Of a stretch of DNA of 5,176 bases, positions 1-4,800 are shown piece after piece. Positions within the stretch are counted from its first letter, which is position 1. Every line of letters starts with the position of its first letter. The position numbers were made by a program, and so were the translations under genes. Origin of the DNA: Bacillota bacterium. GTDB lineage: Bacteria; Bacillota; DTU030. The notes beneath the pieces were generated by a model. It saw nothing but the letters and a program-made list of their open reading frames with translations, had not been told where the DNA came from and ran no database searches. Location of the stretch: assembly GCA_012841005.1 (NCBI GenBank), contig DUVO01000017.1, positions 1 through 5,176 of the forward strand. Direction: 5' to 3'.

Positions 1-155
1 AGGCGGGCCAGGGCCCGCCGGACTGACCTTATCCCCCGCCCTTCCTGGATAATCTCCCCGGTGTCCAGAATTATTTCCGTCGCGTCTCCAGCCGCGGTAT
101 ATACCGGCCGCAGGGCGGCAATCCGCCCCTGATAACCTGCCAACCGCCCCTGCAT
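1..155 (-). CDS. Unrecognised protein, N-terminal 51 residues (runs off left edge), probable SOS gene
   Basis: An open frame begins at an ATG (155-153) and stays open to the window edge. The start is supported by a purine-rich GGAGGGGAGG just upstream (170-161), five bases before the ATG. The visible protein begins MQGRLAGYQGRIAALRPVYT and continues with an acidic stretch (GDATEIILDTGEIIQEGRG) and then an arginine-rich segment (RSVRRALARL). No signal peptide or membrane segment is visible in this part. I do not recognise the family. The regulatory context is informative: a strong promoter with an embedded LexA box lies about 110 bases upstream on the same strand, so I infer a DNA-damage-inducible gene. 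A 104-codon reading frame in another frame (385-71) overlaps the start but has no convincing ribosome binding site. The coding call is fairly secure; the function is unknown. Confidence 0.6.
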   Translation of the reverse strand, partial: MQGRLAGYQGRIAALRPVYTAAGDATEIILDTGEIIQEGRGIRSVRRALAR

Positions 156-269
156 AGGAACCTCCCCTCCCTTTTTCTCATTTTGCCAACACTCCGGCAG
201 TACCTGGCTCCGACGGTAGCCGTTCCGGCCGGCACTTTAGGCGTCACTACAACAACCCCCCTGCCAAAT

Positions 270-298
270 ATTATAAACTCGAACATACGTTCGGTCAA
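270..298 (-). promoter_or_regulatory. Sigma-A promoter for the leftward gene
   Basis: Reading the minus strand, TTGACC (298-293) is followed after exactly 17 bases by a perfect TATAAT (275-270). This is a near-consensus housekeeping promoter. Transcription would start near 263, giving a leader of about 108 bases before the ATG at 155. The LexA box lies inside the spacer, which is the classic arrangement for repression. Confidence 0.8.
280..293. promoter_or_regulatory. LexA (DinR) operator
   Basis: CGAACATACGTTCG contains a perfect GAAC-N4-GTTC and fits the Gram-positive LexA consensus CGAACRNRYGTTYC at every position but the last. It sits in the spacer between the -35 and -10 of the leftward promoter, so bound LexA would block RNA polymerase. 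It also lies 45 bases upstream of the -10 candidate of the divergent small gene, so an effect on that gene is possible but less certain. Confidence 0.8.
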
Positions 299-337
299 GA
301 TCTGTTCCTTCCCGTCATAGAGGGGCAGGGACCGGCA

Positions 338-343
338 TATAAT
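338..343 (+). promoter_or_regulatory. Candidate -10 element for the small membrane protein gene
   Basis: A perfect TATAAT lies 38 bases before the proposed ATC start at 381. No good -35 is seen at the expected distance (315-320 reads TCATAG), so this is a weak promoter or one that needs an activator. Transcription would start near 350. Confidence 0.4.
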
Positions 344-380
344 GTAGGGATGGGACTCTCTGGCAAAGGGGTGAGGACTT

Positions 381-569
381 ATCAATACCGAACAGGAACG
401 GATCTACCAGGAGGAAAGGTCCCGGGAGTTGGCCCGGCGGGATCTGGAGGCGGAACGGGAAGCCAAAAGGGGACGGCGGCAGGCCTGGTTGGAACTGGGG
501 AAAAGCCTGCTGCTCCTGGCCTTGCTCCTCTACCTGTACTTCTTATTGAAACCGGTCTATTTTTACTGA
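381..569 (+). CDS. Small single-pass membrane protein with charged N-terminus and apparent ATC start
   Basis: A 62-codon frame ends at TGA 567-569, just before a terminator. Residues 1-36 are highly charged (many Glu, Arg, Gln), likely a cytoplasmic helix or coiled coil. Residues 39-56 (LGKSLLLLALLLYLYFLL) form one hydrophobic membrane segment, followed by a short KPVYFY tail. The protein pattern, GC-rich third positions and terminator argue that it is real. An in-frame stop at 372-374 leaves no ATG or GTG. The ribosome-binding-like AAAGGGGTGAGG (365-376) points to ATC at 381 as the start. The alternative is TTG at 429 (46 residues), which follows AGGAGGAAAGG at 409-419. A one-base sequence error upstream is also possible. 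The family is not recognised. Its position opposite a LexA-controlled promoter hints at a stress role, but that is only inference. Confidence 0.6.
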   Translation: MNTEQERIYQEERSRELARRDLEAEREAKRGRRQAWLELGKSLLLLALLLYLYFLLKPVYFY

Positions 570-573
570 AAAC

Positions 574-596
574 GCCGCTCATCAAGCGGCCTTTTT
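574..596 (+). terminator. Intrinsic terminator after the small membrane protein gene
   Basis: GCCGCT (574-579) pairs perfectly with AGCGGC (585-590) around a CATCA loop and is followed by CTTTTT (591-596). It begins five bases after the stop codon. The A-rich left side (569-572) could allow weak function on the other strand. Confidence 0.85.
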
Positions 597-632
597 CATA
601 ATCCCTCCCTTTTCCGGACATCTTACTCCTAC

Positions 633-652
633 TTGCCCCGTCCAGCGGGCAA
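633..652. promoter_or_regulatory. Inverted repeat overlapping the queT promoter, possible operator
   Basis: TTGCCC (633-638) and GGGCAA (647-652) form a perfect inverted repeat with an 8-base centre. The left arm is the -35 hexamer and the right arm ends just before the -10, so a bound dimeric repressor would block the promoter. No regulator gene is visible and the factor is unknown. Confidence 0.4.
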
Positions 653-661
653 TGGTAGAAT
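633..661 (+). promoter_or_regulatory. queT promoter
   Basis: TTGCCC (633-638) and TAGAAT (656-661) are separated by 17 bases, and a TG at 653-654 makes an extended -10. Transcription would begin near 668, leaving only about 22 bases before the queT ATG. That is too short for a riboswitch aptamer. Confidence 0.6.
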
Positions 662-689
662 AAAAAGCACGGAAAGGGAGTGGATAGTC

Positions 690-1145
690 ATGAAAGCCTT
701 ATCTATAGCCAGGGTCGGGGTCATCGCCGCCCTGTATCTCGTCATTACATACTTTTTAATACCCATCAGCTTCGGGGCCCTGCAGCTCAGGGTGGCCGAA
801 GCCCTGACGGTCCTCCCCATTCTCTACCCCGAGGCCGTCCCGGCCCTTTTCCTTGGCGTCCTGCTGGCCAATACCCTTTTGGGCGGGCTGGGGTTGGTGG
901 ACATTGTCGTCGGGAGCCTGACCACCCTGGCGGCCGCCATCATCACCTACCGTTTCCGCCACAGCATCATTGCCTACCTGAGCCCCATTGTTCTCAATGC
1001 CTTTATCATCAGCATCTACCTGCACCTGCTGGCGGGTCTTCCCTACTGGCTTACCGTCCTTTCCATCGGGATCAGTCAGACCATCGTCGTTTTCGGCCTC
1101 GGCTATCCATTGATCTGGTATCTAAAGCGATACGTGGAAAAGTGA
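690..1145 (+). CDS. queT: QueT-family queuosine precursor transporter (ECF S component)
   Basis: A 151-residue, very hydrophobic protein with about five to six membrane helices. It matches the QueT family (COG4708/DUF988): the N-terminal ARVGVIAALYLVIT helix, then PISFGALQLRVAEALTVLP, then GVLLANTLLGGLGLVDIVVG and SLTTLAAA are the family's characteristic conserved stretches. By family knowledge it is the substrate-binding S component of an energy-coupling factor transporter that imports a queuosine precursor such as preQ1 for tRNA modification. The shared EcfA/EcfT energising module is not in this window and is presumably encoded elsewhere. I chose the ATG at 690 because AGGGAG (675-680) lies nine bases upstream and the protein then starts where the family starts; the frame extends further upstream to 633, but that part is promoter. 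It appears to be monocistronic. The length is normal for the family. Confidence 0.9.
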   Translation: MKALSIARVGVIAALYLVITYFLIPISFGALQLRVAEALTVLPILYPEAVPALFLGVLLANTLLGGLGLVDIVVGSLTTLAAAIITYRFRHSIIAYLSPIVLNAFIISIYLHLLAGLPYWLTVLSIGISQTIVVFGLGYPLIWYLKRYVEK

Positions 1146-1160
1146 ACGGTTGCCGTTAGC

Positions 1161-1210
1161 AATTGACAATGGACAATTGATAATTACCCAGTTGACAATT
1201 AACAGTTATT
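1161..1210 (+). repeat. Degenerate 7-base tandem repeat
   Basis: Seven units with period 7 are seen: AATTGAC, AATGGAC, AATTGAT, AATTACC, one extra C, AGTTGAC, AATTAAC, AGTTATT. The block is AT-rich compared with the surrounding genes. Similar AATTGACA-type short repeats occur between genes in various bacteria, and no coding content is seen. Confidence 0.7.
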
Positions 1211-1236
1211 ACTGTTGTCAGTTTTTTGCTTTTTTT
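1193..1236 (+). terminator. Probable queT terminator
   Basis: TGACAA (1193-1198) can pair with TTGTCA (1215-1220), and CAGT (1203-1206) with ACTG (1211-1214), with a TTAA bulge on the left side. The hairpin is followed by two T-runs (1222-1227 and 1230-1236). The stem is AT-rich and imperfect, and it overlaps the 7-base repeat. TGTCAGTT (1217-1224) could alternatively pair with AACTGACA (1237-1244). Confidence 0.5.
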
Positions 1237-1245
1237 AACTGACAC

Positions 1246-1438
1246 CGTTGCTTATCGCAAAAGAAATGTTTATGGTTGCCTTTCTAACTTCTAATCCCCC
1301 ACTTCTAACTGCCAAAAGGAGACTGTCCCCCTCAACTTGGGAATAAGGTCCTAGATGAAGTCCCAACAGCTGGGAAGGAGATCCGGGGGCAGTGGAGAAA
1401 CTAGAAGGGGACAATAATACCAGGAGGGGGAAGTTGAC
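1246..1438 (+). other. Intergenic region and leader upstream of thioredoxin
   Basis: It holds repeated CTTCTAACT-like words (1281-1310), the first copy of the GGRGACTGTCCCCCT repeat, and a small hairpin (TCCCA 1361-1365 with TGGGA 1371-1375). No convincing -35/-10 pair for the thioredoxin gene, riboswitch or small coding frame could be identified. Confidence 0.5.
1318..1332 (+). repeat. GGRGACTGTCCCCCT repeat, left copy
   Basis: GGAGACTGTCCCCCT matches 14 of 15 bases of the reverse complement of 1895-1909 on the far side of the thioredoxin gene. The core is palindrome-like (GGGGACTGTCCCC type), resembling REP-like intergenic elements. Confidence 0.6.
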
Positions 1439-1765
1439 GTGTCTGGAAATGTACAAGAAATCGCAGGAGGAGATTTTTCCACTGCCGTTTTAAAAGCACA
1501 AGACCCGGTGCTGGTGGACTTTTGGGCCACCTGGTGCGGTCCCTGCAAGATGCTGGCCCCGGTGCTGGAGGAAATAGCTGCAGAACTGGAAGGCAGGCTG
1601 AAAATGGTGAAGGTGAATGTGGAGGAAAACCGGGAACTGGTCGGCCAGTTTCGGATTATGAGCGTACCGACCCTGGTGCTGCTCAAGGATGGAAAGGAGC
1701 TTACCCGCCTGACGGGCTACCTTCCCAAGGAGGAATTGCTCGATAAATTGGAGAGCTTTCTCTAG
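1439..1765 (+). CDS. trxA: Thioredoxin
   Basis: A 108-residue classical thioredoxin, the normal length for the family. The redox site FWATWCGPCKM has catalytic cysteines at 33 and 36. The buried Asp at 27, the cis-proline at 77 (MSVPT) and the C-terminal glycine-containing GYLPKEEL segment are all in place, so the fold is complete and active-looking. It is a cytoplasmic dithiol-disulfide exchange protein that reduces enzymes such as ribonucleotide reductase and peroxiredoxins, itself normally reduced by a thioredoxin reductase, which is not present here. The start is GTG, supported by AGGAGG at 1422-1427, eleven bases upstream. It stands alone, convergent to the mutase operon, and its flanks carry inverted copies of short intergenic repeats. 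The trxA symbol is by family; the genome may hold several paralogues. Confidence 0.93.
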   Translation: MSGNVQEIAGGDFSTAVLKAQDPVLVDFWATWCGPCKMLAPVLEEIAAELEGRLKMVKVNVEENRELVGQFRIMSVPTLVLLKDGKELTRLTGYLPKEELLDKLESFL

Positions 1766-1792
1766 TTCTACCGGTTTAGTCCAACCATTATT

Positions 1793-1825
1793 AAAGGGCG
1801 GGTGTTAAGCAAACACTCGCCCTTT
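1793..1825. terminator. Long hairpin between convergent genes
   Basis: AAAGGGCG (1793-1800) pairs with CGCCCTTT (1818-1825), then one G-T wobble, then GTGTT (1802-1806) with AACAC (1812-1816), around the loop AAGCA: 14 pairs in all. It lies 27 bases after the thioredoxin stop. Neither strand has a full T-run after the stem beyond TTT, so it may be a weak bidirectional terminator or an mRNA-stabilising structure. Confidence 0.6.
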
Positions 1826-1830
1826 GTAGT

Positions 1831-1860
1831 GCTGAAGCAGCTGTTCAGCCGGCCGCGCCG
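1831..1860. repeat. Two small adjacent hairpins
   Basis: GCTGAA (1831-1836) pairs with TTCAGC (1844-1849), followed at once by CGGC (1850-1853) pairing with GCCG (1857-1860). They lie directly after the long hairpin in the convergent intergenic region. Their role is unknown. Confidence 0.4.
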
Positions 1861-1894
1861 GGGAGAGAATTGAAAAAGTTGGCTAGTCCCTTTT

Positions 1895-1909
1895 AGGGGG
1901 ACAGTCCCC
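1895..1909 (-). repeat. GGRGACTGTCCCCCT repeat, right copy
   Basis: On the minus strand this reads GGGGACTGTCCCCCT, the inverted partner of 1318-1332 with one mismatch. Its GTCCC also pairs with GGGAC across the TTTTAGG at 1891-1897, so it can form a hairpin (1886-1902). A CTTTTTC run follows on the minus strand (1877-1871), so it might help terminate the mutase transcript. Confidence 0.55.
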
Positions 1910-1948
1910 AAGATACACCCTGCCTCAACTGCTAACTGTTCATTTTCA

Positions 1949-3598
1949 TCAAATACCGTACTTCTTAAAGATCCGCTCCACCCGCTCCTCCTCGGAGAGG
2001 ACCGCCCCGGTGCCGGTATCGACGGCATAAATGGCCCCGTTGATGGGTTTGGTAACCACTTCCCCACAGGCATAGGGATTTCCCTTAAGTTGGGGTGTAT
2101 CCAGAAGGCCGATCTCTACAGCCCGGGCCAGGGTGGCAGGATCAGCCAGGGGATCCTCTACCTTCCCGCCTCCCAGGGCCTTGATGGCCTCAATCAGAAT
2201 CAACGCCTCCCGTTTCAGTTCCTCCTTCCGGGCCGCTACCTCCGGATCATAGGTCATGTCCGGCATCCCGTGGAGGCAGTTCTGGATTACTTTGCGGGCA
2301 ATCTTGCAGCTCTGGATGACGTCCTCGGCTGTGGCCGCATGGTGAGCCTCACAGTAACCCACCACATGGACGATATCGGGCTGCATTGCCATCTGGAGAT
2401 AGACCGAAGCCCCCAGCTGGCCTATAGCATAGTCGGGGTCCACAGGATAGCTCAACAGACCGGTCCGGGTCTGGCGCAGGCAGCGGAAGTTTTCGTCCTC
2501 TAAGGCCTCGGCCAGTTCGGCCTTGGCCAGCATCTTGGCCAGGTCCATCTTGTCCGAGAGGGTGGGCGGGGTGTTGAACATGTAGGTGGCGATATAGTTT
2601 TTGACCCCCATCTTCTTATTCAGGTAAGCGCTGAGGTAGGCCGACACCACGGCCACCACGTCGTGGCAGTCCCGCAGCTCCCAGTGATGGGACTCGTTGG
2701 CCTCCACCGGGACATCCCGTTCCCCGTGCCACTTCATCAGGGCCAGATGTTCTTCGATGGATTCCTGCAGGGTCATGGGACCCCGGCCGTCCACCCTGTT
2801 GAACCAGAAGATGGAGGTGGCACACCAGGCATTTTTGATGGTCCGCCGGAGCATCTCCCCATAGCGCAAGATCTGGGCCGTCCCAGCGTAGGAACGCATC
2901 AAGGGGTAATTGCCCCGCCGGGTTGCTTCATAAAGGGCCCGGAAATCCTCCTCGGAACGGATGGGCACACCGCCGGCCCCCCGCCTGCTGGGATCGGCCT
3001 TCTCGGGGGTGAAGAAATTCTCCTGGGCATCCTGGTCAGGGCCCAGGGACACAACATCCAGGACCTCGGCCTCGGCAATCCTTTTGATTCCGTCCACCGT
3101 CGGTTCAATGGTATCGGCCGGGAGGCCGAAATGGTGGCGAATGATGGGGAAAGGCTTTTTCCATTCCAGCCGTTCCATGAGTTCATCGGGAAAGTCTGCC
3201 GCCGTCCGGGCCTCAATGTCCTGCCCCTTGAGCCAGGCGATGACGTTTTCCAGGGGCTCTTCCCCGGTGAAATAGGCTTCAAAGAGGCCCACTTCCTTGG
3301 CCTTCTCCGCCACCGGAGGAGTGCCGCCGAAGATAAAGCGCCGGTTGAGGAGGCCTGCCTCCTTTAGCCCCTCTTTCAGTTCCACCAGCAGGCTGTATCC
3401 GGTTTCCGGGGTGAGGCGGTAGCTGATGGCCACTATGTCAGGATCCGTCTCCCGGATGGCCCCGATGACGTCCTTGATGGGGGTCGCCGCCCCCATAAAT
3501 TCCGTCTGGTAACCCTGCTCACTGGCCAGGCGAAGAAAATTCAGGGTCCCGGCCACATGGACACATTCCCCGATGGGGGTACCTAAAATCTTGGGCAT
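1949..3598 (-). CDS. Probable coenzyme-B12-dependent mutase: N-terminal cobalamin-binding domain fused to GlmE-like barrel
   Basis: A 549-residue protein. Residues 2-125 look like a cobalamin-binding Rossmann domain: ILGT at 4-7, CxHxxG at 12-17 (cobalt-ligand His14 kept, the usual Asp replaced by Cys12), SYRL at 59-62, and GG at 91-92. From about 150 a barrel domain follows. Compared from memory, residues 277-360 and 490-523 follow glutamate mutase subunit E: GVKNYIATY (331-339) matches GVKNITVGY, and EIGLLDTP (495-502) matches the E-subunit ETGVMDIP. Family members move a carbon group or amino group by a radical mechanism using adenosylcobalamin. Other conserved-looking stretches are GPDQDAQENFF (186-196), GAGGVP (207-212) and GYCEAHH (414-420). 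ATG 3598 has AGGAGG (3612-3607) eight bases upstream and lies 28 bases after the dehydrogenase stop. The N-terminal fusion differs from two-subunit GlmS/GlmE and from ornithine or lysine aminomutases. The substrate is unknown; a B12 enzyme is likely. Confidence 0.75.
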   Translation of the reverse strand: MPKILGTPIGECVHVAGTLNFLRLASEQGYQTEFMGAATPIKDVIGAIRETDPDIVAISYRLTPETGYSLLVELKEGLKEAGLLNRRFIFGGTPPVAEKAKEVGLFEAYFTGEEPLENVIAWLKGQDIEARTAADFPDELMERLEWKKPFPIIRHHFGLPADTIEPTVDGIKRIAEAEVLDVVSLGPDQDAQENFFTPEKADPSRRGAGGVPIRSEEDFRALYEATRRGNYPLMRSYAGTAQILRYGEMLRRTIKNAWCATSIFWFNRVDGRGPMTLQESIEEHLALMKWHGERDVPVEANESHHWELRDCHDVVAVVSAYLSAYLNKKMGVKNYIATYMFNTPPTLSDKMDLAKMLAKAELAEALEDENFRCLRQTRTGLLSYPVDPDYAIGQLGASVYLQMAMQPDIVHVVGYCEAHHAATAEDVIQSCKIARKVIQNCLHGMPDMTYDPEVAARKEELKREALILIEAIKALGGGKVEDPLADPATLARAVEIGLLDTPQLKGNPYACGEVVTKPINGAIYAVDTGTGAVLSEEERVERIFKKYGI

Positions 3599-3626
3599 TT
3601 TCCTTTCCTCCTATTCACCCTATTTT

Positions 3627-4727
3627 TTATCCTCTGAAACCTTCTGTTACAAAATGGAGCATTTCCTCCCGGTTCAACCCGGCCAGGCCCAGGTTCGCCA
3701 CGGTGCGGCCTTCGGCCCAGAAGTCCCGGTCGTAGAGGATGCAGGCGAGATCTACCATGGCCCGGCAGGCCGGTGTGGGCACACCCAGGCTTTCCCCCAG
3801 GGAGGCAAAGGGTACCAGCCCCGTGGGAATGTCTTCCAGGACGTAGCGGACTTGCATGGAGGTGGGTGCGGCTATATCCCAGTAGGCTTTGGTGTTGTGA
3901 AGGAGCTGGTGGAGGTTTTCCCCTTCACTGCCGTACACCCGGCGCAGCCACTGGGCCGCCGATTCCATCTCTATGCCCAGGGCCCGGGCTATGGCGACCC
4001 GCTCGCTGTCGACCTTGGCCAGGGCTTTGGTGACCGTCTCCGTCATGCCGTCTACGTAGAATTTGAAGGGAATCTTGGATTCAATCCGGCCGGTGTTGAG
4101 AAGGACGGTGGTGGGATGGAAGATGGCTCCAATGTTGTCCAGGCTCGTCACCAGGACGTTGGCCGCCGCTTTGAACTGGGGCAGGACGGGGCAGAGGCGA
4201 TCCAGGACCGCCTGGGTGTCCCGGGCGGGGAAGGCTGCCACCGCCACTTCTTTTTTCAGCCCCTTTACGGCTACCCGGGCCGGGCCGGAAATGCGGCAAG
4301 CGTAAAGAAGGGTCTGGGCTTCGGCTATCTTGACGTCGGCCTTGAGACCTGATTCTTTTAAGACCTGGGCAAATTCCAGGACCCCGCCGGTGCGGCCGGG
4401 GTGAATGGTGATGATCTGCCCGTCTACCAGGTGGGGGGCCAGGGCCTGGGCCATGAAGCGGTGGACAAAGGCGGGTACTACTACCAGGATGATTTCGGCG
4501 CCTGCTACGGCTTCGGCTATGTCGGTGGTGACTTTGTTGACAGGGCCCACTCCTTCCAGGACCCCTTCAACTTCTACGGCGCCCTTTTCTTTGATGGCGG
4601 CCAGCTCTTCGGGGAATTTGTTGTAGATGTTGACCTCTTTCCCCAGCATCCCCAGATGGGCTGCAAAGGCATGGGCGCCATTGCCGGCCCCCAGTATGGC
4701 CACCCGTTTAAATCCTTCTTGCGCCAA
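3627..4727 (-). CDS. NAD(P)-dependent opine/octopine dehydrogenase family protein
   Basis: With the start I prefer, this is a 366-residue cytoplasmic oxidoreductase. The N-terminal Rossmann domain has VAILGAGNGAHA (9-20), the dinucleotide-binding loop, and ILVVVPAFVH (80-89) followed by HPGRTGG (109-115). The C-terminal octopine-dehydrogenase-type domain has NIGAIFHP (208-215) with the likely catalytic His214, then LLNTGRIE, and RYVLEDIPTGLVP (304-316). Family members reductively join an amino acid to a 2-oxo acid, or run the reverse. The actual substrate cannot be told. A longer frame starts at GTG 4790, but AGGAGG there abuts the codon. TTG 4727 has AAAAAGGAGG eight bases upstream and gives a normal family N-terminus, so the extra 21 lysine- and glutamate-rich codons are probably untranslated. 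It lies between the GlmL-like gene and the mutase gene, suggesting it works on a substrate or product of the mutase. Confidence 0.85.
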   Translation of the reverse strand: MAQEGFKRVAILGAGNGAHAFAAHLGMLGKEVNIYNKFPEELAAIKEKGAVEVEGVLEGVGPVNKVTTDIAEAVAGAEIILVVVPAFVHRFMAQALAPHLVDGQIITIHPGRTGGVLEFAQVLKESGLKADVKIAEAQTLLYACRISGPARVAVKGLKKEVAVAAFPARDTQAVLDRLCPVLPQFKAAANVLVTSLDNIGAIFHPTTVLLNTGRIESKIPFKFYVDGMTETVTKALAKVDSERVAIARALGIEMESAAQWLRRVYGSEGENLHQLLHNTKAYWDIAAPTSMQVRYVLEDIPTGLVPFASLGESLGVPTPACRAMVDLACILYDRDFWAEGRTVANLGLAGLNREEMLHFVTEGFRG

Positions 4728-4800
4728 GTTGCGAACCTCCTTTTTGTTCTCTTCTTTCTCCGGTATTTTCCTTTTCTTTCTCTCTACCACCCTCCTTTCT
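4728..4800 (-). promoter_or_regulatory. Purine-rich spacer with two Shine-Dalgarno-like sites
   Basis: Between the GlmL-like stop and TTG 4727 the transcript is nearly all purine. AGAAAGGAGG (4800-4791) directly abuts GTG 4790, with no spacing. AAAAAGGAGG (4745-4736) is eight bases before TTG 4727 and is the more credible site. A short leader peptide from the first site is possible but unproven. Confidence 0.5.

Noticed and set aside
2..19. GGCGGGC/GCCCGCC palindrome at the left edge
   Set aside because: It lies inside the coding frame of the partial gene, has no T-run, and is expected from Arg/Ala codons in GC-rich DNA.
71..385. Minus-strand 104-codon frame across the LexA-box region
   Set aside because: It would read through the promoter, LexA box and ribosome binding site of the better-supported gene at 155, and its translation shows no protein-like pattern.
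600..690. preQ1 riboswitch upstream of queT
   Set aside because: The TTGCCC/GGGCAA hairpin with a downstream ACGG could form a pseudoknot, but it coincides with a good extended -10 promoter and does not match the preQ1-I, II or III consensus.
1333..1438. T-box or other riboswitch in the thioredoxin leader
   Set aside because: Only a 5-base-pair hairpin is seen. There is no T-box sequence or other known aptamer core, and no terminator before the start codon.
2663..3367. Plus-strand open frame (234 codons) opposite the mutase gene
   Set aside because: Antisense shadow with low-complexity Gly/Pro-rich translation and no recognisable domain.
1949..3598. Ornithine 4,5-aminomutase large subunit (OraE)
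   Set aside because: The cobalamin domain here is N-terminal rather than C-terminal, no small subunit gene is adjacent in the window, and the similarity recalled is to GlmE.
3573..4352. Long plus-strand open frame (259 codons) opposite the dehydrogenase gene
   Set aside because: It is the antisense shadow of a clear gene in GC-rich DNA. Its translation is rich in Gly/Pro/Gln without family motifs, and it has no ribosome binding site.
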